Shown: positions 6,783 to 13,868, counted from the stretch's first letter. The stretch is 17,509 nucleotides of DNA from Candidatus Microgenomates bacterium (GCA_016178125.1 JACOTV010000030.1:1-17509); one strand, 5' to 3'. Notes: generated from the letters alone by a model not told the origin. Numbers and translations are program-made.

Positions 6783-8032
6783 AGTTTCATTTTAAATAAG
6801 ACCAATGCGATAGTCAAAAGAGAGCATGCTATCGAGGTTATAAGCATACCGTTAATGATCGGGTTCAGCTGGCGCATACTCAGTATGTTTGGAGCGCGGT
6901 TATAAGAAAAAGTTGGTCTCTTGCCGCCTAGACTAGTGGCAGGCTTTATAGATAGGGGCCCAGCGGACGAAGCAGGGAGCGGATAGATCGCGCGAGCTGA
7001 AAGGTTGGGGGTGCTCCAAGAAGGTACTGTATTTAAAGCCGCAGATGGTGATGCCGTATCAACAACGGGAGTTGATGGAGCACAAGGATTATTGAGTACT
7101 CCCCGCGATGGCGGGGCGAGACAGACTTCGGAGGTTGCCGTATTGCTTCTGTTAACCGTATAAGCCTCGCTGATTGATTGATAAGAGATTACATCTTTTT
7201 GTGTTTCATTGCGGTCAAGAATACGGATCGTGTCGCCGTCGTTATTGAACATTGCGTTTGGCAAGTCGATCGCGGAATATGCATGGGGCGGAATAGTCAA
7301 AAAGAACTTGTAAGGATTGGCCCCGGCATCTGGCACATCGTCGATATACCAGCTTTCCAAGGAGACAGTAAAATCATTTCCGTTGTATAGCTCGACCCAT
7401 TCGTTTTGACCCGCGATTGGGTTAGGAAGCGCCTCGGTGATAGCTATTTTTTCGTAGGTCGAGGGAGAAGAATACGTTGTTTGGGGAATATTGGTTGGAC
7501 TAGGTGTTGGCGCTTTAGACGGCGTTGGCGTACGAGTGGGGGTCGAGGTTACCGTTGGAGTCGGAGGCGGTGTGCAGGGGACCCCATTGAGATTTAAATG
7601 ATCAATCGATGGGAGACTACTAACCCAGATGCTTGAACCATCGGGAATACGCTGAAGGTTTTTGGTAGTAGCATCGGTGATTTTGTCGTAGCTGAAACTG
7701 TCGACAATTTGTGCATTAGTAGCCGTAGGTTGCGCTGTAGCATTAAAAAGCCGGACTGCGTCGGCGGATGCGGTGTTGAATCCAAAAGACGACGCGAACG
7801 AGAGGCACGTGTTTGGCCAAAGTATCGTACTTTCGGGAACGGTGAAGAAGGTGGTTCCGCCGTTGTCGTCGATAAACCAACCCGAAATATCAACGGCTTC
7901 GGTGCCATTATTGTATAGCTCAACCTGTTGAGGTGTACTGGTTTGAAATTCGTTAATAACGATACTGGAAGTGGCAAGAGCGGGTCGAGTCAGGACGAAG
8001 AGAATAATAATAAAAGTGAGTACGCATTTCAT
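6776..8032 (-). CDS. Secreted surface protein with two lamin-tail domains and a C-terminal membrane anchor
   Basis: A 418-residue protein. Residues 1-20 are a signal peptide ending in ALA. A lamin-tail (LTD) domain spans about 22-150 (IVINEFQ, VELYNNG, DISGWFIDDNGG), followed by a Pro/Thr linker at 154-184 (TPTPTVTSTPTRTPT). A second LTD is at about 195-315 (IAITEALPNP, EWVELYNGNDF, LESWYIDDVPDA). A Ser/Pro-rich stretch then leads to one membrane helix at 394-413 and a short basic tail. LTD domains are immunoglobulin-like modules found on extracellular bacterial proteins and nucleases, and probably mediate binding. The Thr/Pro linker could be glycosylated, which would fit the sugar nucleotidyltransferase later in the operon; that is inference. 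It is the first operon gene, with a G-rich ribosome site (GGGGGGATGG) next to a strong hairpin. Confidence 0.88.
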   Translation of the reverse strand: MKCVLTFIIILFVLTRPALATSSIVINEFQTSTPQQVELYNNGTEAVDISGWFIDDNGGTTFFTVPESTILWPNTCLSFASSFGFNTASADAVRLFNATAQPTATNAQIVDSFSYDKITDATTKNLQRIPDGSSIWVSSLPSIDHLNLNGVPCTPPPTPTVTSTPTRTPTPSKAPTPSPTNIPQTTYSSPSTYEKIAITEALPNPIAGQNEWVELYNGNDFTVSLESWYIDDVPDAGANPYKFFLTIPPHAYSAIDLPNAMFNNDGDTIRILDRNETQKDVISYQSISEAYTVNRSNTATSEVCLAPPSRGVLNNPCAPSTPVVDTASPSAALNTVPSWSTPNLSARAIYPLPASSAGPLSIKPATSLGGKRPTFSYNRAPNILSMRQLNPIINGMLITSIACSLLTIALVLFKMKLW

Positions 8033-8044
8033 AAACCATCCCCC

Positions 8045-8087
8045 CGGGTGCCCGCCGGCGTTCTACCTGTTCGACGGCGGGCACCCG
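8045..8087. repeat. Perfect 13-bp GC-rich inverted repeat in the leader of the lamin-tail gene
   Basis: The arms 8045-8057 (CGGGTGCCCGCCG) and 8075-8087 (CGGCGGGCACCCG) are exact reverse complements around a 17-base loop. Each arm also contains a near-palindrome (CGGGtgCCCG and CGGGcaCCCG). The GC content is far above the AT-rich spacer next to it. On the minus strand the 3' arm runs straight into the GGGGGATGG ribosome site of the gene starting at 8032. There is no T-run, so it is not a normal terminator. It could be a leader hairpin gating translation, a protein-binding site, or a REP-like mobile hairpin. Confidence 0.85.
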
Positions 8088-8101
8088 ATCGGAAGTAGCG
8101 A

Positions 8102-8130
8102 TTTATATACTAACCATATAAAAAGCACAA
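8102..8130 (-). promoter_or_regulatory. Probable promoter of the 8032-to-3503 operon
   Basis: TTGTGC (8125-8130) and TATAAA (8102-8107) are separated by 17 bases on the minus strand. Transcription would begin near 8095, so the RNA would start just ahead of the 43-base hairpin element and reach the ATG at 8032 after about 63 bases. A TATAAT-like word a little further upstream (around 8136-8141) is a possible second -10 but lacks a good -35. Confidence 0.5.
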
Positions 8131-8162
8131 TGGATTATATGCTACAAAAATGAAGAATCAGA

Positions 8163-9356
8163 CTATAAGAATACGCCAACGACGAAGATAGACCCCCGAC
8201 TGTAATGAGAGGAGAATTTTAAGTCTGGACCGTAATAAGGATCATGCATTATATAGTCATCACCGTCTTTTTTGATAAGAACCACGTAGTGCGTTCCGAA
8301 AGCACCTGCGTTGAGCCCAACAATGACATATTTCCCGGCACTCAACTTATCGTCGATATCTGATACGCTGATGTTACTATACCTTCCCGCAGGCCAGCTG
8401 AAATTTCCCGGGTGCAACATATATGCTGTGTTTGAAAAGAAGAAACTAGGATTGCTGGCAATCGATGCTGGGGTGTAGTCGCTGCCGTTCTTTTTTTGAA
8501 CCATTGCGATGCTGGTAATAATACATCCGACATCGAGAACGGTATCTGACGAATTTCCCATGTGCATGCCTGCCCATCGTGAATCGCGCTGTGACATATA
8601 GGCTCCGTCTGATCCGCTGCCAAACGCACCGGCTCCTATTGCGCCGCCTCCTGCCGATTGTACGAATGATTTAAACCCACTCAGCTGCGTCTGTGCTTGT
8701 TGCAAGAGCCGTTGATAGGTTGATTCGTCGTTTTGGGTGTCTGCAAGTAGCTTCTGTTTTTGTATTTTTTGAGTACCAAGCGATGCTTTTTGGGAGTCGA
8801 GCGTGCTTACGAGCTTGTCTAAATCTGCCTTTTTCTGCTCGCGCAGATCGCGCTGGTCTTGGAAGTTTTGTTTTGCTTGTTGTACCTGAAACGCGAGCTT
8901 TTGGTCGCTCTCTTGTGCGCTTTTTGCATATTTCATGCGATTTACCATGGTCGATGCATCTTCGGAATCAACAAACACCGAAAGAAGTGGTACATCGCGG
9001 CGCTTGTAGTCTTCGGCTATTTTTTTGATGAGTAATTTGCTTACATGGTCAAGAGAAGTATTAAGCCCAGCAATTTTTCCGCCTAAATTATCGATTTCAT
9101 CCGATGTTTTTTTAATCTTTTGTTCGGTGTCTTGAATGCGCAGAGTTGCGAGGTAAATTTGCGTATCGAAAAATTGCACCTGCGAGGCAAGGGTATTCTT
9201 TTGTTCACGCAGACTTCCGAGCTTTGACTCGTATTCTTTTATCAGTTTCTGACAGTCCGATTCGCTGCTACAGGTTTGAGCATATGAAGTATGCTGAGAA
9301 ATAATTATGAGGCCGATTACGGTAAAAATAGCGATTGCGTATATGAGTTTTCTCAT
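8163..9356 (-). CDS. Secreted coiled-coil protein with C39-like cysteine peptidase domain; probable FtsEX-controlled wall hydrolase
   Basis: A 397-residue protein numbered from the ATG at 9356; a TTG at 9365 is an alternative start three codons earlier. I prefer the ATG because GAGAA lies 9 bases before it. Residues 1-27 are a signal peptide or anchor. About 35-230 is a long coiled coil with a hydrophobic break near 123-147 (PLLSVFVDSEDASTMVNRMKY), the layout seen in PcsB, CwlO and EnvC, whose coiled coils dock on FtsX. After a Gly/Ala linker (236-250) comes a papain-like C39_2-type domain with Q256 (YMSQRDSRWAG), catalytic C278 (VGCIITSIAMV), H356 (GTHYVVL) and D372 (MHDPYYG). It follows ftsX by about 60 bases. 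Cleaving peptidoglycan peptides at division is the inferred role. Confidence 0.85.
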   Translation of the reverse strand: MRKLIYAIAIFTVIGLIIISQHTSYAQTCSSESDCQKLIKEYESKLGSLREQKNTLASQVQFFDTQIYLATLRIQDTEQKIKKTSDEIDNLGGKIAGLNTSLDHVSKLLIKKIAEDYKRRDVPLLSVFVDSEDASTMVNRMKYAKSAQESDQKLAFQVQQAKQNFQDQRDLREQKKADLDKLVSTLDSQKASLGTQKIQKQKLLADTQNDESTYQRLLQQAQTQLSGFKSFVQSAGGGAIGAGAFGSGSDGAYMSQRDSRWAGMHMGNSSDTVLDVGCIITSIAMVQKKNGSDYTPASIASNPSFFFSNTAYMLHPGNFSWPAGRYSNISVSDIDDKLSAGKYVIVGLNAGAFGTHYVVLIKKDGDDYIMHDPYYGPDLKFSSHYSRGSIFVVGVFL

Positions 9357-9415
9357 AGGGGTCAATTCTCATTTATCAGCGTACTAAATGAATAACACGA
9401 TGGTAAAACGAGAAA

Positions 9416-10312
9416 TTATTTAATGTACTTTGAAGTGGCAAGATAGTTCCCGATTATCCCAATAAGCATCCCAAATAGAACAGTCAATATATAGGTTAGC
9501 AGAATAAAGGGAGCATTGGGTGGCCACACATATAGGTTATATTGTGCGAGTCCGAACAGGGGAATATCGGTGATGGTTCCCATGTACGACTTCAGAAACG
9601 GGTAAAAGTAAAAGAATATTGCATAGAAAATCAGGAATGCTGTTGATCCACTGATCCATCCAAAGAAAATGCCCTCGGTCAGAAATGGCTTTCTGATATA
9701 AAAGTTTGATGCTCCCAGAAGTTGCAATAGCTCGATTTCGTCTTTTTTAAGTGCAATCTTAAATGCTGTCGTGGTCATGAGTACTATTATTGCAATAAAC
9801 AGTATGACACCGACCACGAGGAGTGATACACGGCGAATGGTTGTAGTCAATTTGAGCAAATTGTCGACCACATTCTGCTGATAGACAACTTCATCGATTC
9901 CAGGTTGTTTCTTAAGATAGTTGGCGATTGAGGATAATTGTTCGGGTTGCTTGGCAAATACCTCAAGTGACGCCGGAAGAATGTCCGAACTTACCATTTC
10001 CAAAAGAAGTGGGTTGTTTTTGTTCAGGTCATGATAAATTTTAAGCGCGTCGTTTTTTGAAGTGTAGCGTATGTCTTTGGTCTTACCGCTTGACTCAAGT
10101 TCTTTTTTGACATTCATGATATCTCCTTCTTTCACGTTGGTCTGGAAGTATGCAGTTACTTGTGGCTTAGTCTCAAAATAGCTAAGAACACCATTTAGAT
10201 ATGATGTGATACTAAAGAAGAAGAGCGCCATAAAAAGTGTGAAAAGAAGAATCAGAAATGACGCAAACGATTGATACGGTGTTCTGCGTATCGATTTCAT
10301 TACGTCGCTCAT
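9416..10312 (-). CDS. ftsX: Cell division protein FtsX
   Basis: A 298-residue membrane protein with the FtsX layout: helix 1 at about 17-37, a large extracellular domain to about 160, then helices at about 163-184, 215-238 and 268-290. The extracellular part has the typical pattern (QVTAYFQTNV, LPASLEVFA, GIDEVVYQQNVVDNLL). After helix 2 comes the family motif DEIELLQLLGASNFYIRKPFL (191-211, FtsE-contacting side). FtsX relays ATP hydrolysis by FtsE to wall hydrolases outside the cell. The gene overlaps ftsE by four bases, as is usual. The coiled-coil C39 protein downstream is its likely partner. Confidence 0.96.
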   Translation of the reverse strand: MSDVMKSIRRTPYQSFASFLILLFTLFMALFFFSITSYLNGVLSYFETKPQVTAYFQTNVKEGDIMNVKKELESSGKTKDIRYTSKNDALKIYHDLNKNNPLLLEMVSSDILPASLEVFAKQPEQLSSIANYLKKQPGIDEVVYQQNVVDNLLKLTTTIRRVSLLVVGVILFIAIIVLMTTTAFKIALKKDEIELLQLLGASNFYIRKPFLTEGIFFGWISGSTAFLIFYAIFFYFYPFLKSYMGTITDIPLFGLAQYNLYVWPPNAPFILLTYILTVLFGMLIGIIGNYLATSKYIK

Positions 10313-10986
10313 ATGTCATATCCTCCCTTCTTGCTATCTTTTACCAGATGTCCGTCCTTCATGACAAAAACACGGCGGCGCATGCTATTTACGATGTCCG
10401 TATTGTGTGTCGCAAAGACGATAGTTTTTTTCTTCTCAAGTTTTTTGAAAATTTTCATGATCTCCCACGACGTTTTGGGATCGAGATTCCCGGTTGGTTC
10501 GTCGGCGAGTATGATGTCGCGATTGCCGATAATGGCACGGGCAATCGCGATTCGCTGCAGTTCTCCCGCTGATAGTTGGCTCGGAAAAAGAAGCGTTTTA
10601 TTGGGAAGACCCACAAGGTGAAGCACTTCTTCCACATTGTTTCGTATTTCTGCGTTAGAAATGTGCTGAATTTTGAGACTGAGCGCGATGTTTTCGAAGA
10701 TGTTTTTGTCGGGGAGGATTTTAAAATCCTGAAAAATGACGCCGATTCGACGACGGAGCGTTTCGATATCGTGAAAGCGGTTTGAAGTTATATTTAGATC
10801 GTCAACCAAAATAGTGCCTTGTGCGGCTTCCAGCTGTTTGAGAATGAGTTTTAGAATAGTAGTCTTGCCGGCACCCGATGGACCTACCAAAAAGACGAAG
10901 TCATTGGTATCGATCTCAAAGGAAACAGTATTGAGAGCAGTTATTCCCGAACCAAAGCGAACTGAAACGTTTTCGAATTTTATCAT
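10309..10986 (-). CDS. ftsE: Cell division ATP-binding protein FtsE
   Basis: A 225-residue ABC ATPase. Walker A is GPSGAGKTT (35-43), the Q-loop is Q86 in FQDFKIL, the ABC signature is LSAGE (138-142), Walker B is IILADE (158-163) followed by PTGNLD, and the H-loop is H194 in ATHNTD. The sequence FQDFKILPDKNIFENIAL is typical of FtsE rather than of other ABC proteins. It forms a type VII-like ABC complex with FtsX at the division site and powers wall-hydrolase activation. It starts 11 bases after the stop of the OB-tail membrane protein, with no clear Shine-Dalgarno, and its stop overlaps the ftsX start by four bases. Confidence 0.96.
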   Translation of the reverse strand: MIKFENVSVRFGSGITALNTVSFEIDTNDFVFLVGPSGAGKTTILKLILKQLEAAQGTILVDDLNITSNRFHDIETLRRRIGVIFQDFKILPDKNIFENIALSLKIQHISNAEIRNNVEEVLHLVGLPNKTLLFPSQLSAGELQRIAIARAIIGNRDIILADEPTGNLDPKTSWEIMKIFKKLEKKKTIVFATHNTDIVNSMRRRVFVMKDGHLVKDSKKGGYDI

Positions 10987-10997
10987 GAGGCACCATA

Positions 10998-11462
10998 TTA
11001 CAAAATTTCAACATATCCTACGTCCATAAGCCATCCGGCCTTCTTCCCTTCAAATGTTTGGCCATGGACGCGCACTTTTTTGCCGACATATTCTGAGAGA
11101 TCCACAATACTCGACGTAAGGTATACATTCTGTGAGTCGCCCCCAGGTCGTTCGAGATGGAAGTTTCCTTCGCCATCGATGCCACCCTCTTTGAGGGTTC
11201 CTTCGGCTTTGTCGGGGAACTTTTTATCGTCTTTAACACCTGCTGATTTGCCCGGGCTCTTAATGCCCATCATTTTAGAAGGTGAGAGTGCGGTGCCGCC
11301 TGACGAGGGTCCGGCGATGGTATAGCCCAAGCCGGTACCAAGAATCACGGCCAGAATAAATATGACGATCGTAACCGGCGTTGAAAATCCCTGCATAGTT
11401 TCATGGATTGGAGCTGGTTTATTCGTATCAAAAGAACGAATGACCGGCGCATTTTGTTCCAT
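10998..11462 (-). CDS. Membrane-anchored protein with OB-like C-terminal domain
   Basis: A 154-residue protein of unknown function. The N-terminal 27 residues are polar, one membrane helix spans about 28-49, a Ser/Gly/Lys-rich linker runs to about 85, and the last 68 residues form a small beta-rich domain. Its pattern (GTLKEGG, FHLERPGG, VYLTSSIVDLSEYVGKKVRVHGQTF) matches OB-like domains of secreted CPR proteins, where 'L..YVGK.V.V.G' is common; this is my recognition, not a search result. It stands directly upstream of ftsE by 11 bases and shares its operon, so a role in division or envelope assembly is possible. Its ATG is placed for leaderless initiation from a TTTACT/TATTCT promoter. Confidence 0.7.
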   Translation of the reverse strand: MEQNAPVIRSFDTNKPAPIHETMQGFSTPVTIVIFILAVILGTGLGYTIAGPSSGGTALSPSKMMGIKSPGKSAGVKDDKKFPDKAEGTLKEGGIDGEGNFHLERPGGDSQNVYLTSSIVDLSEYVGKKVRVHGQTFEGKKAGWLMDVGYVEIL

Positions 11463-11468
11463 GAAATA

Positions 11469-11497
11469 AGAATAGCAACATAGTGGGAGAGAGTAAA
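11469..11497 (-). promoter_or_regulatory. Probable leaderless promoter of the ftsEX operon
   Basis: TTTACT (11492-11497) and TATTCT (11469-11474) are 17 bases apart on the minus strand, and the A of the ATG at 11462 is the seventh base after the -10. No Shine-Dalgarno is present. The -35 word and spacing equal those at 1521-1549. Confidence 0.55.
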
Positions 11498-11522
11498 GGG
11501 GTAGAAACAGGTCACCCGTACC

Positions 11523-12536
11523 TTAAGCCGAAGCTTTATGCTTCAAGAATGCTTCGATGAAGCCGTCGAGGTCACCGTTTAGCACGGCGTCAGTTTGTGA
11601 GGTTTCGTAGTCGGTGCGAAGGTCTTTAACCATTTGGTACGGATGAAGAACGTAGGATCGTATCTGCGTTCCCCAACCCGCAAACTTTGTTCCCTTCATG
11701 CTGCTTAAGTTTGCGGCTTTTCGTTCTTCTTCCATTTGCCAGAGTTTAGAGCGCAAAAGTCGAAGAGCGATCTCGCGGTTTTGCTTTTGGTATCGCTCGG
11801 TTTGTGCAGTAACAACTATATTTGTTGGTTTATGGGTGAGCCGAACAGCAGTCGAAACCTTGTTAACGTTTTGCCCACCGTGTCCGCCGGCTCTAAAAAA
11901 CTGCCATTCCAAGTCATCGTCTTTTAGCTCAACAGCCGTGTCTTCGATAATAGGCAATACCTCAACGAGCGCAAATGATGTTTGCCTGAGTCCATCGGCA
12001 TTAAACGGTGATTGCCTCACGAGTCGGTGGGTACCCGCCTCAGCGTGCAAGTATCCGTATGCGTACGGTGCCGATACATTGAGCGTTACGCTTTTTACCC
12101 CTGCTTCTTCGCCATCAACCCGATCGACTTCTTCAAAACTCCATCCCTTAAGTTCAAAGTATCGGGTGTACATGCGAAGCAGAATACTTGCCCAATCCAT
12201 GGCCTCGGTGCCACCTTGACCTGCATGGATTGAGAAAATGGCATCATTCTTATCGTACGGACCATTGAGGAACATGAACTTTTCGTACTTATGAAGAAGC
12301 GGTTCGGCGTCTTTCCATTGCTCCTCTTCATACAGAAGCTGAAGCATCTCCAGATCATCGATTTCGGTTTTTAGATTACTTATACGCTTTGAAACTTTCC
12401 CGGCGTTTTCACTGTCTTTCCAAAAGTCAGCGTCGTATGTTTTTTTCTCGAGCTCAGCAACTTCTGCCTTTTTTTTGGCAACCCCTGCCTTTTCTAGCAC
12501 ATTTGCAATGCGTCGTTGTAATTCTTCAATGTCCAT
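11523..12536 (-). CDS. prfB: Peptide chain release factor 2
   Basis: A 337-residue class I release factor that ends translation at UGA and UAA. The GGQ motif that triggers peptidyl-tRNA hydrolysis is at 220-222 (RAGGHGGQNVNKVSTAVR), and the stop-recognition tripeptide SPF is at 176-178 (RQSPFNADGLRQTSF), which marks RF2 rather than RF1 (PxT). The block AGQGGTEAMDWASILLRMY is also typical. The ATG at 12536 is chosen because GGGG stands 8 bases before it and it falls one base after the upstream stop; an in-frame ATG at 12560 would overlap the upstream gene by 23 bases. The frame is continuous, so the programmed +1 frameshift of many prfB genes is absent. Confidence 0.96.
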   Translation of the reverse strand: MDIEELQRRIANVLEKAGVAKKKAEVAELEKKTYDADFWKDSENAGKVSKRISNLKTEIDDLEMLQLLYEEEQWKDAEPLLHKYEKFMFLNGPYDKNDAIFSIHAGQGGTEAMDWASILLRMYTRYFELKGWSFEEVDRVDGEEAGVKSVTLNVSAPYAYGYLHAEAGTHRLVRQSPFNADGLRQTSFALVEVLPIIEDTAVELKDDDLEWQFFRAGGHGGQNVNKVSTAVRLTHKPTNIVVTAQTERYQKQNREIALRLLRSKLWQMEEERKAANLSSMKGTKFAGWGTQIRSYVLHPYQMVKDLRTDYETSQTDAVLNGDLDGFIEAFLKHKASA

Positions 12537-12537
12537 A

Positions 12538-13098
12538 TTATTTACCCCAATTCTCTCCATCGATGAGCTTTATAAGAAGAGGAAATTCTTCGTAAGGTTG
12601 GTTGAATGAGTCAGACCCCATATGACCTTCATTGTTGATAATGAGTGTTCCTCCGAGATTATCGAATATATATCTTCCTTGTTTGTCGTCGCATCCCCAC
12701 GGATCGTTTACCGAGTTAATTATCACAACATCCTCCACGTTACTCTTTATCCTTTTCCAATCGTATGTGTCTTGTAATATGGGAAGCTCCTCGTCTTTGG
12801 ATGTATTTATTGCAAAACCTGCAACGAGAACAAGTTGTTTTATTTTGACGTCGATATTCTCCAATACGCTTAACGCGAGAGGACATCCAGAAGAGTGTCC
12901 TACTATAACGGTATCTTTATCGAATGTGGCTTTTTCCATTACGATCGGAAGATTAATGTCTCGTACCGCTTTTTCAGACAATGGGAGCTCTGGAATGGAC
13001 ACACTATAACCCCTATACCCAAGGGCTTTTTCGAGATATGGCCACCAGAAGGACTTTGCTGTTTCCCCCGTACCAACTAAAAATACCGCATTTTTCAT
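12538..13098 (-). CDS. Small alpha/beta hydrolase, RBBP9/YdeN-like serine hydrolase
   Basis: A 186-residue protein from the ATG at 13098; the frame runs further upstream but that part is not protein-like and covers a HAD remnant on the other strand. The catalytic set is visible: nucleophile S69 in GHSSG (67-71), D132 in SVNDPWG and H159 in EGHMG. Small size, the N-terminal FLVGTGETAKSFWWPYL and the NDPW motif fit the RBBP9/YdeN family of serine hydrolases, whose substrates are mostly unknown. It ends one base before prfB and probably shares its transcript. Its ATG lies exactly seven bases after a perfect TATAAT, so the message is probably leaderless. Confidence 0.88.
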   Translation of the reverse strand: MKNAVFLVGTGETAKSFWWPYLEKALGYRGYSVSIPELPLSEKAVRDINLPIVMEKATFDKDTVIVGHSSGCPLALSVLENIDVKIKQLVLVAGFAINTSKDEELPILQDTYDWKRIKSNVEDVVIINSVNDPWGCDDKQGRYIFDNLGGTLIINNEGHMGSDSFNQPYEEFPLLIKLIDGENWGK

Positions 13099-13104
13099 AT
13101 CGAT

Positions 13105-13110
13105 ATTATA
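13105..13110 (-). promoter_or_regulatory. -10 box of a probable leaderless promoter for the hydrolase-prfB unit
   Basis: TATAAT on the minus strand is followed by six bases and then the ATG at 13098, so the predicted first base is the A of the start codon. No good -35 is seen at 16-18 bases. There is no Shine-Dalgarno. Confidence 0.5.
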
Positions 13111-13130
13111 GCGTATTGCTCGTCGCAAGC

Positions 13131-13280
13131 ATGCGTGAGCCTTGGTTAGTTGTAAACGGTGTGGTTGCGGAACACCCATTCCACCTCGAAGGTGGTATTT
13201 TCTTATTTGTCGGAGACAGTATCAATGACGAAGGCGCTGCAAAAACACTTGGTATAGATTTCTTTAAGGTACGATTTTAA
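13131..13280 (+). pseudogene. Remnant of a HAD-superfamily phosphatase (C-terminal end)
   Basis: The plus strand here encodes 49 residues ending in a stop. The last half, GGIFLFVGDSINDEGAAKTLGIDFFKV, is a good match to HAD motif IV (VGDSxxDxxAAKxxGI), which holds the acidic Mg2+ ligands. Nothing of motif I (DxDxT), motif II or the Lys of motif III is found upstream; the frame before it is not protein-like and is covered on the other strand by the alpha/beta hydrolase start region. The last 17 bases overlap the 3' end of the convergent flavin-fold gene. It is most likely the tail of a deleted gene. A functional 49-residue peptide is unlikely. Confidence 0.55.
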
Positions 13281-13755
13281 TCTCTTCACTGAAGTCGAGC
13301 CACTTATTGTTCCAAAGTTCACTCTTTCCTAATGTCCAGGCGGCTTTTGGGGTGAATCGGTAGAATCTGAGCGGTGATTCTTTCTTAAAGTCATTGGTCA
13401 TGGTGACGAACTCGTTGCGGATTTCTGTTTCGCCGGGGTAACTTCGAACTACGTATATCCCTATTACGCGATCAAGGTCGGATTCTTCGACCTCAGATGC
13501 AACTCCTTTAAGATATAGCCCCCCAGCATTATCTTCTGACATGTTCTGGTCATATATTGATACCGCGGCCGCGCTGTTGTGACTAATATTTTTTGAATGA
13601 TCGGCCACTCGGCGGGAATACCAATAGAAGTTATACTGATCATCAAACACATAGAACAGGGGGGTAACCCACGGGTTTCCGTTTTGATCCACCGTCGACA
13701 GAGTCATATACTTCATACGGTTTACTAACTGAGCCATTTTCATATCAAGCTTCAT
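13264..13755 (-). CDS. Pyridoxamine 5'-phosphate oxidase-like FMN-binding split-barrel protein
   Basis: A 163-residue protein of the PNPOx-like flavin fold. The N-terminal beta strands MKYMTLSTVDQNGNPWVTPLFYVFDD (about 14-39) and YWYSRRVADHSKNISHNSAAAVSIYD (44-69) follow the usual pattern of substrate-facing 'A.VTPLFYV.D' and 'HskNI..np.vAvsI'. 'GLYLKGVASEVEE' is the third conserved segment. Such proteins bind FMN or F420 and reduce or sense small molecules; the exact reaction cannot be told. The ATG at 13755 stands 8 bases after a perfect TATAAT, giving at most a two-base leader; a second ATG at 13743 is a possible start. It is the only gene of its transcript and its 3' end runs over the HAD remnant. 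Confidence 0.85.
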   Translation of the reverse strand: MKLDMKMAQLVNRMKYMTLSTVDQNGNPWVTPLFYVFDDQYNFYWYSRRVADHSKNISHNSAAAVSIYDQNMSEDNAGGLYLKGVASEVEESDLDRVIGIYVVRSYPGETEIRNEFVTMTNDFKKESPLRFYRFTPKAAWTLGKSELWNNKWLDFSEEIKIVP

Positions 13756-13763
13756 ATGGAATT

Positions 13764-13769
13764 ATTATA
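13764..13769 (-). promoter_or_regulatory. -10 box of a near-leaderless promoter for the flavin-fold gene
   Basis: TATAAT on the minus strand ends eight bases before the ATG at 13755, predicting a leader of about two bases. The -35 region is weak (GTTCTT at 17 bases). It faces away from the plus-strand gene at 13875, making this a divergent promoter region. Confidence 0.5.
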
Positions 13770-13862
13770 CTACTTAGGAAGGTATGAAGAACGTCAGCGC
13801 GTCTTACAGGTAATAGCATGCCTTTAGCTTCACCTATTGAACAATTGTTCCCTTCCGAGGAG

Positions 13863-13868
13863 TATACT
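13863..13868 (+). promoter_or_regulatory. -10 box of a probable leaderless promoter for the EEP-family gene
   Basis: TATACT is followed by six bases and the ATG at 13875, so the A of the ATG is the expected first base. This supports the start at 13875 over the in-frame ATG at 13818. A TTGAAC is present but 20 bases away. GAGGAG overlaps the promoter and is too far (12 bases) to be a good ribosome site. Confidence 0.45.

Noticed and set aside
7498..7580. Possible tandem DNA repeat
   Set aside because: The repetition is explained by the Thr/Pro linker codons of the lamin-tail protein.
8045..8087. Hairpin as intrinsic terminator of the C39 gene
   Set aside because: Neither side has a T-run, and the ribosome site of the next gene follows directly.
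12537..12560. Start of prfB at the ATG at 12560
   Set aside because: It would overlap the upstream gene by 23 bases and lacks a ribosome site; the ATG at 12536 has GGGG at good distance.
13099..13179. Upstream extension of the alpha/beta hydrolase to an ATG at 13179
   Set aside because: The extra 27 residues are not protein-like for this family, and the TATAAT promoter and the HAD remnant lie there; the ATG at 13098 begins exactly at the family's first strand.
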